In this document: positions 20,182 through 31,330 of the stretch, piece after piece
How the letters are laid out: every line of letters begins with the position of its first letter
How positions within the stretch are numbered: the stretch's first letter is position 1
DNA from: Chondrus crispus
Lineage: Eukaryota > Rhodophyta > Florideophyceae > Gigartinales > Gigartinaceae
Length of the DNA stretch: 64,000 nt
Assembly (NCBI RefSeq): GCF_000350225.1
Contig: NW_005179042.1
Coordinates: 62,001-126,000 of the forward strand
Direction: 5' to 3'
Position numbers and translations under genes: made by a program
The notes under the pieces: model-generated
What the model saw: only the letters and a program-made list of their open reading frames with translations
The model's database searches: none
Told to the model about the DNA's origin: nothing

Positions 20182-20387
20182 TGTTAGCAGTTGAGAGTGT
20201 GTGTTCAGTAGTTTACTTGTCTACCTCTCCGCACTTCACTGCGGCGAGGCAATTTATACTGTTATGAATCCTTGAGCATCTATATGCATCAAAGTAACAC
20301 CTACATTATCTAGCACCGAATTGGTGGCATCCCAAATTCGGGTGCATCCCGATTGAGGACGCACAGCAGTTGTTACTGCTTTTGACA
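20182..20387 (-). repeat. 5' LTR of the Copia element (206 bp)
   Basis: Same sequence as the 3' LTR; it carries the promoter for the element. The flanking AAATC at 20388-20392 duplicates 15729-15733. Confidence 0.95.
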
Positions 20388-20392
20388 AAATC

Positions 20393-22786
20393 AATGGGCG
20401 AGTGTCCTTGTGGTCACGTAACCGTACATTGCCTGGACTGCAGTTTTCAATCTCAACAGGCAACAATGTAATCTGTGAAATCATTTTGCATTGTTGCCTA
20501 CATGAATTATTTCCGGAAACTCAGAAATAGATCCCTTTTTTACACTGGAGCTCTTTTCCTAACAACCCCGGGAGGAGCCACGCACTGCACCTGCAATAAC
20601 ATTCACCGTAATCCTATTCAATGCCGTTTGCATGGTAAGCAAAACACATTTTCTTGTTTTGCCTGACAAAATACCACGGTTGTGCCAGGTACTAACGCGA
20701 AAATAATTTTTTCTTTAGGTCCCCATGAAAACAAACACTCGACCAAGACAGGCGAGAGACATTAACAACGATATATGGGGCGACCCTCCGATATAAAATT
20801 CGAGTCTCAGATTACCACCACTGACTATATCTAACTTTTTAAAGTCACCACCCGTTACCACCCAGGAAACTTTCGGATTTTTCTCGTTCTCCCAAACAAA
20901 CTCTTTGCGGGGGAGGTGTACCTTTTCGTCAACTCCCAGCGGCATACAGGGGAGATATGAGCTGTTTAAATATTTTCAGAGAAGGATCGCTATTTTTCAG
21001 CAACTAGTTAGTATCGCTGGAAATAATATGAGACGTGTAGTCTTTTGCCTCGTTTACTAAAAGCGCATTGAACTACAGATGCAAACATTTTCCTTCGTCA
21101 TCAATTTCATGATCAAGAAAACCTATAACTGGCCATGAAATGAAGAAACCGGGAAATGCATTCCGTCATCAGCAAAAAGCTTTTCGAGAAGTTCTTGTCC
21201 AATGTCTATCCGACAGAGGCTTGTTCTCATATGAGGACAGCTCTTTTTTGCAAAAATATATAAATTACATTAAACATTGAAAAGCTATCTTAGACACCAT
21301 TTCCTTAACGCACCTGTTTTCGCCAATAACATATTGCAGAACACTGAGATAGCAGCTTTGAATATGCAGAACGATTAAGAATGTAATTCAGATTGAGTGC
21401 ATAGTTACTTTTTTAAAATGGCGTTTTTGGTTTCGAAGTTATTTTACAGCGGTTTTGAGGTGGGTTTAAAAAGCTTCTTTTCCGGACATATCTAAAAACG
21501 ACCACGAAGAACATTCAATTCTCACAAAATTCGTTCTGCCCCCAAGTCAGAAGTCAAGTATTGTGACGGGGTATCTTTTTCTTTCTTGTCGAGGAAGCGA
21601 AAGTCAAGAACAAAATAGGTCGAATAATGTCCTCAGATGAGGACAAAGGCCCAATAGACACACACTGTGTGAAGCAAAGAATACTTAGTTTTATTCATCG
21701 TTTCAGAATCCCTCATCTTAATGGATGAACAGATGAAATAACGGTACTGTTGAAATTGAATGCATGAGGAGGAGAAATATGGATCTCACGATAGTGAGAG
21801 AAACCTTCAGATTCACATATGTATGGGCACAAGGGTCAATAGCCTTGTACTACGTGGAGGGTGACACAGAACATGCAGAACCAATACCAAAACAATACAA
21901 ACCTTGGCAGTATTTCTATCTTTTATGTGCGCCACATGTGTCTCTGCGAAAGATTCCAGGTTCATAAATCGATAGACCAATCCTGACTTAAAACACGAGC
22001 AAAACATCTAATGTATCCAAAAAATCTTTCCTTATGAGTTTATAATGGGGATGAAGTATAACTTACGGTAGGGAAGGGAACAGTGCATATGTGAGCTTGA
22101 AGAGTACACTGAAGACTTGTTTTCTCAGTATAAATTGTGAGAGACCTGTACGACAGGAACTGGGTCGGATGGAACAGTGTATCTGAAGTGTTAATCTTAT
22201 TGATGTGTTGGCTCTTGTTCTTGTTCTGTTCACTGTCACTCTGTCCAAAAAATATATATTCCATTTGGAACACGAAGCTATTGTACGACATTGTGAATAT
22301 TGCATCAGAGGGCAGTATTTCAAATTATCTTGTGAAGAGTTCACGTATGAAAAATTTTAATGGGTTCTCGCTGCCAGACAAACGTACCTCTCCAAACAAT
22401 AGTTCTTCTTTCTCATGCGTTTGTCTACAGTCATAGGGATACACTCCTTAGGAAGGTAACACGTCTTTCTATTGAAGCAGTGGATGTCTATTCCAACGTT
22501 TGCATGGTCAAGGGTGTTATGATAATCAAAAGCCAGATTTCATGCGTTGTAAAGGGTATGTTGAAGTTTTCAACAGTCCCATGCTGTATCAGTAGTATCT
22601 TATGTGAAATCATATTTTAAACAACATAGGGTGCATGGCTTTTCCTGTGACGATCTAAAGCTGTTTTGGTGGCTTTCTCGCGAGACATACGGGCAAGCTT
22701 TTGAACTTCGCGACTAAATGTTTCAAATATTGGCTATTCCCGGAAACCCCTGTAAAATAATCCTATATTTGCCACGCAATAACCAG
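20393..22786. other. Intergenic, AT-rich, no gene seen
   Basis: Several short ORFs (for example 21764-21967 plus and 22137-22436 plus) show no motif and are not supported. No repeat was noticed apart from the neighbouring elements. Confidence 0.6.
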
Positions 22787-22788
22787 TA

Positions 22789-23312
22789 CAGGGGGGGGGT
22801 CGCGATATAGTGCCACCTTTGTTAGTGCCAGCTCCGATATAGTGTCACCTTTCTGCGGGTCGTACGAATTTTGAGCCAAAAACGAAGGGTCTCCAGAGAG
22901 GCAAGGCAGTTGGATGGACGTACTGCCCGAGAGCCGCTGCCGCCGCGGAAAGATGTTATGCAGTTGCTTACTAGAATAGAGACTATGGCGGAAAAAGGCA
23001 GGGTCGATGATGCAATTGGACATGTGCTAAAGTGCAGGCTGGCATTTATGGCTGCGAAAAAGGAGGAAGTCAATGCGACGGCTCAACAGCTACTAATAAC
23101 AGAAATGCTTGATTAGACTTGAGTCTGTAGTGAAGATGCAAATTATGAGTGATGGGGTCCTGCGAGCGGTCTTTCTGAACAGTGATGCAAGGAAGTGGCT
23201 GCAAAAAGCCGTAAATCTCATTAGCTTACAGTGCCTGGTTCGATATGTGCCGTTTTCGGCCCACTGACACAGGGTAGAACTATATCGCGACCGCCCCCCC
23301 CCCCCCCCCCTG
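22789..23312 (+). mobile_element. Non-autonomous TIR transposon, copy 1 (524 bp, TA target duplication)
   Basis: The ends are CAGGGGG-type with TCGCGATATAGT just inside at both termini, in inverted orientation; G/C tract lengths differ. TA flanks both sides (22787-22788, 23313-23314). A 17-bp subterminal motif GATATAGTGCCACCTTT (22804-22820) repeats at 22836-22852 with one change. A TA duplication and CAG-starting ends fit the Tc1/mariner superfamily, including pogo/Tigger. Inside is an 82-codon frame (22871-23116) without an initial ATG that is conserved in copy 2. Confidence 0.85.
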
Positions 23313-23314
23313 TA

Positions 23315-24725
23315 GATGGATAGTGCCTATCGAGAAGGATATATTCATCCCATGAGCAATTGTTGCCAACGTAATACCAGAACATATCAAAGGCAGAAAT
23401 AGTCTCATGTTTTCCAGATTTGATTTAGGGTTTAGTAGAAGAATGCGTTTGAAAGTTGTCAATAGTTATCAATTATGCTATTATAGAGCTTGCTGGCGTG
23501 AACATTTTACTGAAAGTCCTCCGATTCAAGTAGCCCTTTTTTGGAGGATATCTCTATAGTTTGACTCAATGAGACCGACTACCGACCACTTCTATCGAAC
23601 TGTTTTAGTGAATCCAGCTTCTGAGAAAGAGCCAAAGATAGGGGAGAGATGCACTACGGGTGACCCTCGACAGCTCAACATTAACAGCATTATTTCAGTG
23701 CTGCACTTCAAGCTTAAGATACGGAGCACGTCCTGATGGATCCGATAACAAAACGAGATACACCGCAGAATCACAAGGCCAATGGGAAAAAGTCATAGTT
23801 GTATTTATATATATTATATAGCAAATACAGAGTTTACGTCGTGAGTCCTCACAAAACACAGTCTGGAAGAGGATTCGTCCTGGCGATAGATAAGAGGATC
23901 TCGTCGAGGAACAGTGAAGTAAAGAAAGTAAGTAAGAAGCGACAAATGATGCATGTGATCGGATAAGAGAATTGAAGTATGAAGAAAACCGATTCATCTG
24001 GAGGTTTGCCGGATAGTTGTACTGAACGGGACTAACTGCAGATAACACCGTTTGCCGTGTTTCCGGAAACGCTCTACTACTGACTTAGGGTTGTCCTTTT
24101 TTGAAGCCATTCAGAAACCAAAGATCTTATGCAGGAACTGCGCCTGTCCAAATGATCACCACAGACCTTTCACTTCAATTGGGTCGTGTTGTACAAGCTC
24201 AGTTTTGCCCATCGGCTTCTTGTCTTTCGGGTCAGCAGTCCCACTTGCGCTAGTTGAGGGTAACAGAGTCTAGAGAGGGAAGTAGTGCAGCACCATTAGA
24301 TAACGGATGAAACCTGTGATGTATTCAGTACAACCGCATGTTATCGTTGTCGGAAATATCGACACGCATCTTATTGTTACGAATGCTGTTACAACAGCTT
24401 AAATCTAACAAGGAACTGTATGTCCTACGTGAAAGGCTGTACATGTGTTGTGAAAGATGTTGTACAGTAGTACAGTAGCGGGCAGCAATTGCCCCAAGTA
24501 CTGTATGCTATCCGCCACCAAGAGACGCAAAAGAAAACGAAGACAAAATGCCACCGGATCTCGATTGGGAACAGAGCTAATACTGCGTCATTCAATAGTT
24601 GGCTTTGTGGAAGACGCGTATGAGGTCTTTCAAAAGAGACATCAGAGAGTGCGGAACAAGAAGCTGTTGTCTCGGCCCTCTCGGCACGAGAATAAGATCC
24701 TCCTCATACTGTAGCAGGAGTCATG
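23315..24725. other. Intergenic between the two TIR elements
   Basis: No supported gene. A short ORF at 24457-24714 (plus) contains a Lys/Arg-rich stretch but has no family motif. A run of TACTGTA/TACAGTA words occurs near 24460-24480. Confidence 0.5.
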
Positions 24726-24727
24726 TA

Positions 24728-25240
24728 CAGGGGGGGGGGGGTTGCGATATAGTTCTACCCTGTGTCAGTGGGCCGAAAACGGCACTATATCGAACCAGGC
24801 ACTGTTAGATAATGAGATTTACGGCTTTTTGCAGCCACTTCCTTGCATCACTGTTCAGAAAGACCGCTCGAAGGACGCCATCACTCATGCTTTGTATCTT
24901 CACTACAGACTCAAGTCTAATCAAGCATCTCTGTTATTAGTAGCTGCTGAGCCGTCGCATTGACTTCCTCCTTTTTCGCAGCCATAAATGCCAGCCTGCA
25001 CTTTTGCACATGTCCAATTGCATCATCGACCCTGCCTTTTTCCGCCATAGTCTCTATTCTAGTATGCAACTGCATAACATATTTCCGCGGCGGCAGCGGC
25101 TCTCGGGCAGTACGTCCATCCAACTGTCTTGCCTCTCTGGAGACCCTTCGTTTTTGGCTCAAAATTCGTGCGACCCGCAGAAGGGTGGCACTATATCGGA
25201 GCTGGCACTAACAAATATGGCACTATATCGCGACCCCCTG
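24728..25240 (-). mobile_element. Non-autonomous TIR transposon, copy 2 (513 bp, inverted relative to copy 1)
   Basis: Same element as 22789-23312 on the other strand, with TA at 24726-24727 and 25241-25242. Most differences are single substitutions. The internal frame (24917-25162, minus) differs from copy 1 by only three residues (D/Y, L/H, L/Q). The two copies, 1.4 kb apart and inverted, could pair into a long hairpin. Confidence 0.85.
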
Positions 25241-25242
25241 TA

Positions 25243-25945
25243 CCTCAGCGGTTTACCTCCGCATGCTGTTCTACTGTAATCCCCTCCCATTACAGTCTGT
25301 ACACTGTAGCAGTCACGTGTACAACAACGACAACAACCCAATGAGGGAGTTCACATGCGGACAGAAACACCTTCTCATCAACACACACGTGATGCCCTCG
25401 TTCCGGGTGGGAATTCGACTGCGAGAGAAGAAGCATTTGAGTTGGGCTCCGAAACAAAGTGAGAAATGGGGCCAGTGTTTTTTCTTACTACGGTATTGGA
25501 AAAGTGAAAACGTCACCGCAACCAGTACCTCCAGTCACTCCCAAGGATGATGCTGTCGGTAAAACGTTTGGAGTTTGGACGCGCAGAAGTGGCATTGCCA
25601 TCTTCTGTACTGGTTGTAACCGTCAATCTCGTCGCCATGCATACCCGCGTCAGTTTCACACCTTGCGGCGCGTAAATCCCCACAGCTCCATCTTGATCAG
25701 AACCGTCTTACCCGTGTAGGGATGCCGCGATGGCATGGAGAAGCAATGACCCTTCAGGTGCATCGCTGTCTCCGAATTGCTCACTGCATAACCGCCCATC
25801 CCCGATCTCTTATTAAACCGTCTCGACCTGACCACTAACCTGTACAAATCCAACTCGCACACTCACTTTGTTCATCCAACGCAAACATCAACGTCATTCA
25901 TCCAACGCACTGAAACACCACCTCAACCTGGCAATACATCGCTCA
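25243..25945. other. Intergenic / upstream region of the 25946 gene
   Basis: Short overlapping ORFs on both strands with no recognisable domain. It presumably includes the promoter and 5' leader of the gene at 25946; no clear TATA box was seen. Confidence 0.45.
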
Positions 25946-26575
25946 ATGTACACACCGTCTTACCAAACGACGACCAAGCCGCGTGGCATCCTCCGTCCCC
26001 CCACCCCCCCTCCGTCGTCCACCTCTCGTCGCTCTTCGGTCTCGTCCACGGGCTCTTCCACCCCCTCTTCACGTCGTGTTCGCTTCGATCGCCACGACAC
26101 GACGCACCCGAAGACAGCCTCGAGCCACAAGGTGCCCCGTCGCTCCAGTCGTCACGAATCTCAGTCACAGAAGGGCAAGCGCGGACCATCAGTGTCCACG
26201 CGCCGCTCGGTGGCTCCCCTCCACGGGAAAACGCCCAGTAAGCATTACGAGCGCAGGGTGCCGGACGAACACCGCAGGCACGAACACCGCAGGCACACGC
26301 AGCAAACGCCGATGCCACACGGATATTACATTAGGGGCCACGCGCCTGCGTACCACGGTCTGTATCGACATGGGTATGGAAATTATCACACACACACGCA
26401 GGAGATGCATCGTCGTCATCAACAGCAGCAGCATTATGCGCAGCTTTCGGCGATGGCTGTGCAACAGCAAATGGATCAGAGGAGGCTAAGGAGGCATCAG
26501 CAGCAGCAGATTTACATGTATGAGCAGCAGCTGCAACAACAATATGGACGGCGTCATCGTGGGCGCGCTTTCTAG
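25946..26575 (+). CDS. Basic, low-complexity protein with a PP1-docking-like motif (209 aa)
   Basis: The first ATG of the frame is at 25946 (MYTPSYQTTTKPRGILRPPT); the frame upstream of it opens only at a TTG. The N-terminal third has GILRPPTPPP, a Ser/Thr-rich stretch and RRVRFD. GIL+PP spaced before (K/R)VRF is common in proteins that dock protein phosphatase 1 through an RVxF motif. The remainder is rich in His, Arg, Gln and Tyr, with a 15-bp tandem duplication encoding EHRRH (about 26268-26297) and Gln runs near the end. It lacks membrane segments. I infer a PP1-interacting or RNA/DNA-binding basic protein; low complexity makes this uncertain. Confidence 0.55.
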   Translation: MYTPSYQTTTKPRGILRPPTPPPSSTSRRSSVSSTGSSTPSSRRVRFDRHDTTHPKTASSHKVPRRSSRHESQSQKGKRGPSVSTRRSVAPLHGKTPSKHYERRVPDEHRRHEHRRHTQQTPMPHGYYIRGHAPAYHGLYRHGYGNYHTHTQEMHRRHQQQQHYAQLSAMAVQQQMDQRRLRRHQQQQIYMYEQQLQQQYGRRHRGRAF

Positions 26576-27070
26576 GATGGCTGCTGTGTAAGATGAGGAC
26601 GCCGGATGTGTGTGAGTGTATGTGTGAATTGTACTTGTATACTATTGTACTGTACTGTACTGTTTAGGTATCCCTTTGTAAAGGGATGGGTAAACTCTAA
26701 AACGATGTGTTGGTCAAGACCTTTCGAGGGATCAAGAAGCAATGGTATCGCCACCCTCCATAGCTAGATGTAATGTTTTTTTTTTTCATTGCCACAGTAA
26801 GATACCAGTGAAACATAATGAAAGGGAATGCCGCAAGCGGATGACCTCATAGGATAGGACTACAAAGTGCCTAGTGTCTATCGGACTGCTATTCCTCAAA
26901 TAAGGACACTTCTGTAAGGACACTTCTGTTTCTTGAAACTTGAAGGCGTATTTTTGCAAAATTGAGAACAAGCCCCGGTCGGATAGGTACTACGAGAGGT
27001 AGCTAGAGGACGGACAACGACGATGATTGGTAAGAAAAGACGGCGTGGTTGGCACCGAGACAGGTCGGAG

Positions 27071-27202
27071 GGCAGCAATTGACCCTCGACACTTGTCGAC
27101 GACAAGTGTCGAGGGTCAGTTGCTTGTCGACGACAAGTGTCGAGGGTCAATTGCTGCCATCCGTTTGTCGTCCCTCAACAAGTTGTCGAGGGACGACAAA
27201 CG
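27071..27202. repeat. Cluster of long perfect palindromes
   Basis: 27071-27098 is the exact reverse complement of 27131-27158 (28 of 28). Between them, 27101-27117 also pairs perfectly with 27081-27097 across a 3-nt loop. Next to this, 27162-27176 pairs perfectly with 27188-27202 (15 bp). The first arm can therefore fold with either of two partners. No ORF explains it. Confidence 0.9.
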
Positions 27203-27517
27203 AATGGTTTTACCCTCGGGTCTTCAATGTTTTGGCGCGATCTACCGTACCGATCACCCTTTTCAATTCTTCTTGTTTTTGGGTTAATCAGATACTGCAT
27301 GAGTATTTTGTATCACACATAAAGAGAGTTAGTACGCAGGCCCTCAGGTGAAGCCGATTCTTCAAAGCTCGAAATTTATTGGTTGCGACAACTGTAGATA
27401 CTGTAATGCAAGCATCAGGCCCAGCTTCACTACGCTAAGCAAAGAAGGCAATACTGTAAAGGCAAGGGAGTCAGTACTTCCGCAGGCATAGTCACTACAG
27501 TACAGAGAGTATCTCAT

Positions 27518-27794
27518 CAATAGTGCAGTTGTGAGTAGTGCAAACCGCCAATAGTGCAGGTCAAAACCGCTTGTCACGACTTTTGACACGTGTATGCATC
27601 TTAGAAAAGCAAAGCGTGCATTGCTGCAAGCGTATCACGCTCAATAGAGAACAAAAGTTCGACAATCAATTGCGACGGGTTTTTTAATTAAAATAAAACC
27701 ACGATGTAAAAGTGATTTGCGAGATCCTCCCCTTGAGTATTGCAATACGCCAATAGTGCAGTATTCCACAGCGTGGCACGGTACTGCACTATTG
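27518..27794. repeat. Dispersed CAATAGTGCAG motifs with one hairpin
   Basis: CAATAGTGCAG occurs at 27518, 27549 and 27751, and inverted at 27784-27794. The last two extend to a 13-bp perfect inverted repeat (27751-27763 with 27782-27794) around an 18-nt loop. The surroundings are otherwise non-coding (26576-28324). Confidence 0.7.
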
Positions 27795-28324
27795 AGCGGT
27801 ATGGACTGTAGTTCACTACACGTGTACTCATTAGCACTTCCGCAATAGTCACTACTGTACTGTAGTGGGTTTACGCAAGCAGAATTCTGAAATGATTTTT
27901 GAGTGTGATTTGAGTGTGACTTTCTCATGGGTTCCTCATGGGCAGCGGAGCGCACACACGTGAACTACAGTTAACGATAACACTGCGTTTTCACCTTATT
28001 TCCTTCCACAATAATACCGTATGTTGATTTTGCACAGGTACAAATTTCGACTTCTGGCACGATTCTCCGCCCAGTAGAAGATGCCATCATCACAATACGA
28101 TGATGTGAACATTCCTTTCCAACGACTCCGAGAGCCCGACTCGTCGTTTCGTGCCACAACACCAGGATGTGTGATGCTGTCCTCCCGTAGATCTCACACG
28201 GCCGACGCCTTTACCTGAGGTTTGACCTACTTCACTCGATAATGTGTACCTTGTGTTCTTGAAAACACACCACGTCCGGATCCGCCCATTCGCTCCATTA
28301 CATACAATACCTGAACATTCTCGT

Positions 28325-29512
28325 CTAGAAGCCAAGTAGCAACACAGACGAAATGACGAGCTCTTCAAGGCGAGTCCCGTACCTTGCGGCAAAAACAGTG
28401 AAGTACAGCCCCGGCGTCTTAGACTTGACAACAAGTCTACGATAATACTTGGGGCTGTTCACGTACATGTTTTTCTTTGTACACCCCGCAGTTGCACAGT
28501 AGCTTCTCATCATCATCGGCCTTCCGTCATGCATCACGACATGCGCTGGAGTAGCGCAACTATCGTTTAAGTCGCAAAGAACAGGTGCCACGAAATGCCT
28601 TTTGAAGACGAGATCCTCTCCACCGAGATGCGAAAGAGCTCTGATGTCGATACAATCTGGCTGTGGCGGCAAAATGCCCGTCTGTCTTGGTGGTGGTGAA
28701 GGTACCGCACCGGGCGGAGGCGGTGAAGTTGGGTTTGTACTGGGATCGGTGGTGGAAACTGGTCGCCAAAATGACAGTCTCTGCGCGCTATCTCTTGAGA
28801 CGCAAACAAACGATTCTAATTCCTTATCGGTTCTTTCGGCACAAAGTTCTGCTTCATCCGGACAATCAGCGTCTGCTTCACACTCGGTCAGTAGCACTGG
28901 AAGGCAATTGCAGCGCTCGTCCTGCTTATAGTTACATTCTTTGAGCTCCTCATTGTCCAGCACAACCCCACATGTGCGGGGGGCAATGCAATGAGAAGAA
29001 GCTTCACATTCATCGAAGGTGAGTCCATCGCTTTGAACGGTATTGGTGCTTTCGGTGACGAAGGCCTCACTTAGGCAAACTGGCGCCGCTTTGCGAACGG
29101 AAGCGCAGAGTTCCCCTTCTACACACTCATAACTGTAATCGCAGAATCGGAATTCCTCACCCGGCCGGCAGTGGCAAGAGTAACTTTCGTTTGGACATGG
29201 TACAGATCGTTCATCTTCTTCATCTCCTGGATCAACGCATTCTCTTGATCCGACACAGTCTTGGTCCTGAGTGCAGTCGTCACCCGATAGGCCTGCTCGT
29301 ACTTCAACTCTAACCACATCAGCAGAACGCAGTGAACGGGCTCTTTTCGGCTGAAGCTTTGAGTGGGATATCCGAGATAACGGATGAAGTCGAGCCTGAT
29401 TCTTCGAAATCTGGCCCTTGATAAGAAGAGTACTACTATCAGATCGGTCGGCTTGAGTTCGAGACAGGACGAGCAGAAAGGATAATATTGTCAGGAAGAA
29501 GATGGTACGCAT
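28325..29512 (-). CDS. Secreted multi-module cysteine-rich protein (395 aa)
   Basis: A signal peptide is clear (MRTIFFLTILSFLLVLSRTQ). A basic segment containing KRARSLRS may be a processing site. Cysteine modules of the form C-x5-D-C-x5-C follow: CTQDQDCVGSREC, CEASSHCIAPRTC and CEADADCPDEAELC, each with further paired cysteines. After a Pro-rich linker (TSPPPPGAVPSPPP) comes a C-terminal domain of about 120 residues with DCIDIRALSHLGGEDLVF, LCDLNDSCATPAHVV and MMMRSYC. I recognise no named family. The ATG at 29512 was chosen for the signal peptide; a TATA-like box lies about 75 nt upstream. Like 13044-13694, it looks like a single-exon extracellular protein gene. Confidence 0.78.
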   Translation of the reverse strand: MRTIFFLTILSFLLVLSRTQADRSDSSTLLIKGQISKNQARLHPLSRISHSKLQPKRARSLRSADVVRVEVRAGLSGDDCTQDQDCVGSRECVDPGDEEDERSVPCPNESYSCHCRPGEEFRFCDYSYECVEGELCASVRKAAPVCLSEAFVTESTNTVQSDGLTFDECEASSHCIAPRTCGVVLDNEELKECNYKQDERCNCLPVLLTECEADADCPDEAELCAERTDKELESFVCVSRDSAQRLSFWRPVSTTDPSTNPTSPPPPGAVPSPPPRQTGILPPQPDCIDIRALSHLGGEDLVFKRHFVAPVLCDLNDSCATPAHVVMHDGRPMMMRSYCATAGCTKKNMYVNSPKYYRRLVVKSKTPGLYFTVFAARYGTRLEELVISSVLLLGF

Positions 29513-29585
29513 TATCACCGGCTCACCCGTGTAGGCGTATTGCAGTTTGAGAACCGAGATACAAAGGAAAACAGTGTCGCCGTCA

Positions 29586-29593
29586 ATTATATA
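29586..29593 (-). promoter_or_regulatory. TATA-like box of the 28325-29512 gene
   Basis: TATATAAT on the minus strand about 75 nt before the ATG at 29512. Confidence 0.5.
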
Positions 29594-30063
29594 CCGGGGC
29601 CGCAGAGGATAAGGAGAGGGCATGGCGTGAGACCGGGGAAGGGTTGGTATGCAGCACGAGTGAAACCCACAAGCGCGGAAGATGGGGCGTTTCCAACGCG
29701 TGCAATGATGATGATGTGTTCTCGATACGTCTTCATTGTTGCGCACGCTTTCGGACAAGATGATGTGAAGCTTGGCATACAGTACAAAAAAATGGCACAG
29801 TATTGGGTGGGGAGCGGCGGCGGATACGCGTGCTGAGGATAATGTTGCTGGCCCTGGAATACGATGTTCCTACAGACAAGGTGTGAACGTGTGTGATTTC
29901 TTGTTCGGTAAAATTGTAATGTAGTGAGAGTGCTCTTTCTGCGGGACTGTAGGGTGCCTGTCACAACGCACATGGCCGGTGCAAGCACCTGATACGTTCC
30001 ATGTACTGTCACAAAATGCATTTTCCGCAGCTTGATAGACCCCTGACATAGCTCCACGCAGAA

Positions 30064-30300
30064 CTAAGCTTGCGCAAGGGCGCCCTGATGATTCTCTGTA
30101 TTTCGGAAGAGGTCAAGAAAAATGTTCTTGCCGAAATCGGGGACGCCCGTGTTGCGACGCGGTATGAAAGGGGCAACACGGCCAGGCCGGATGTATTGGC
30201 AGGGAGGGAGGTCCTGCTGTGGCACGAAGGTGAGGGGAGGGCAATTGGGGCGGCATCGGGCAGAGTACCGTACACCTCGGCCGTTGCGAAACAGGAGCAT
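30064..30300 (-). CDS. Small hypothetical protein (78 aa)
   Basis: The frame runs from an ATG at 30300 to a stop at 30064, encoding a basic, Pro/Arg-rich peptide (MLLFRNGRGVRYSARCRPNC...). The frame stays open for a further 240 nt upstream without an ATG. No domain is recognised. It might be part of a longer gene or a chance ORF. Confidence 0.25.
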   Translation of the reverse strand: MLLFRNGRGVRYSARCRPNCPPLTFVPQQDLPPCQYIRPGRVAPFIPRRNTGVPDFGKNIFLDLFRNTENHQGALAQA

Positions 30301-31146
30301 GGCAGGTTGAAAGGAAAGCGTGAGACAGACGAGGAGGAAGTGCAGGGGATATGAGGAAAGCGCAGCCGGCGTCAGCTGTTCCCGGGAAGGAGGGTGGGTG
30401 GGTGTGACAGAGGCATCAGTAGGAGAGAGCCGAGGCGAAAGGCTGTCGGTGTGCGTATGGACATTGTACTGAAGGTAAAGAAGCCCGCAAGTGAGGGCCA
30501 GTCCTAACAGGCGCTTTTCTTTTCTTTTGTTTTCCTTCAACCAGTTGCGGTCACGCTATTGGCCGGATCATTTCATTAAATTAATCGCACGCCACAACGA
30601 ATGCTACACAGAACCACTGTAATGCTTGGTAATTCTGCGAACTGGTCGAAATCCATTGGCTAAAGGAAGTACCAATCCACACCCAGTCCATATGCACACT
30701 ACTAAAATTCCATGGACTCGATGCGGTGCAGTGGCACTTGCAGTACAGGTACAATGAAAGGGTGGAATTAAATCCAAATACGAGCACATGCAGATCAAAA
30801 CATTAGTTCTCTCAACATTACAAACCAGACACAGTACCTTCTCCCGCCATTTTATGTGCACAACTCGGCCCTCCCCCGCCTCGACGCCCACGTGAAATTT
30901 GCGACAGTCGTTTGCTAGCATTTTACACTCTGTTTAGGAAACGGAGCACCACCGGACGGCAGAAGGGTACCCAGAGTTCAGCACCCAGAGTTCAGCTTTT
31001 CGAAATCAAATGCCTCCTTGGCATCGATCATGAAATGGAGAGAAGCCGGGGAGGCTGCTCTCTAGTTCATGATCGATGATGAAGTGGCTTCGCCGAAATC
31101 CCTTTCCTGTGAACCACCCCGCCCTCGCTCCCTGCCCCCCGCCACC

Positions 31147-31330
31147 AACCCCCCTTCCCCCCCAAATAAGACCACGTCCCCTCCTCCCCGCCACCCCCCT
31201 TCCCCTCAATATCCCCACGTCCCCTCCCCGCCACCCCCCTTCCCCTCAATATCCCCACATCCCCTCCCCGCCACCCCCCCTTCCCCCCCAAAATCCCCAC
31301 GTCCCCTCCTCCCCGCCACCCCTACCTCGC
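31147..31330. repeat. C-rich minisatellite, about four units of 40-50 bp
   Basis: Units share CCCCACGTCCCCTCC, CCGCCACCCCCCTT and CCCTCAATAT blocks. The plus strand is almost free of G. Chance ORFs rich in Pro arise on both strands and are not called. Confidence 0.8.

Larger units (their letters stand above)
15734..20387 (-). mobile_element. Copia (Pseudoviridae) retrotransposon, complete and young
   Basis: It is 4654 bp with two 206-bp LTRs that look identical by eye, one uninterrupted polyprotein ORF, a primer site, a polypurine tract and a 5-bp target-site duplication AAATC at 15729-15733 and 20388-20392. Integrase precedes RT, which defines Copia. Identical LTRs and an open frame mean it inserted very recently and may be autonomous. 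It lies in gene-poor DNA. Confidence 0.96.

Noticed and set aside
31147..31330. Tandem repeats as a CRISPR array
   Set aside because: Units are contiguous without unique spacers, C-rich, in a eukaryotic context.
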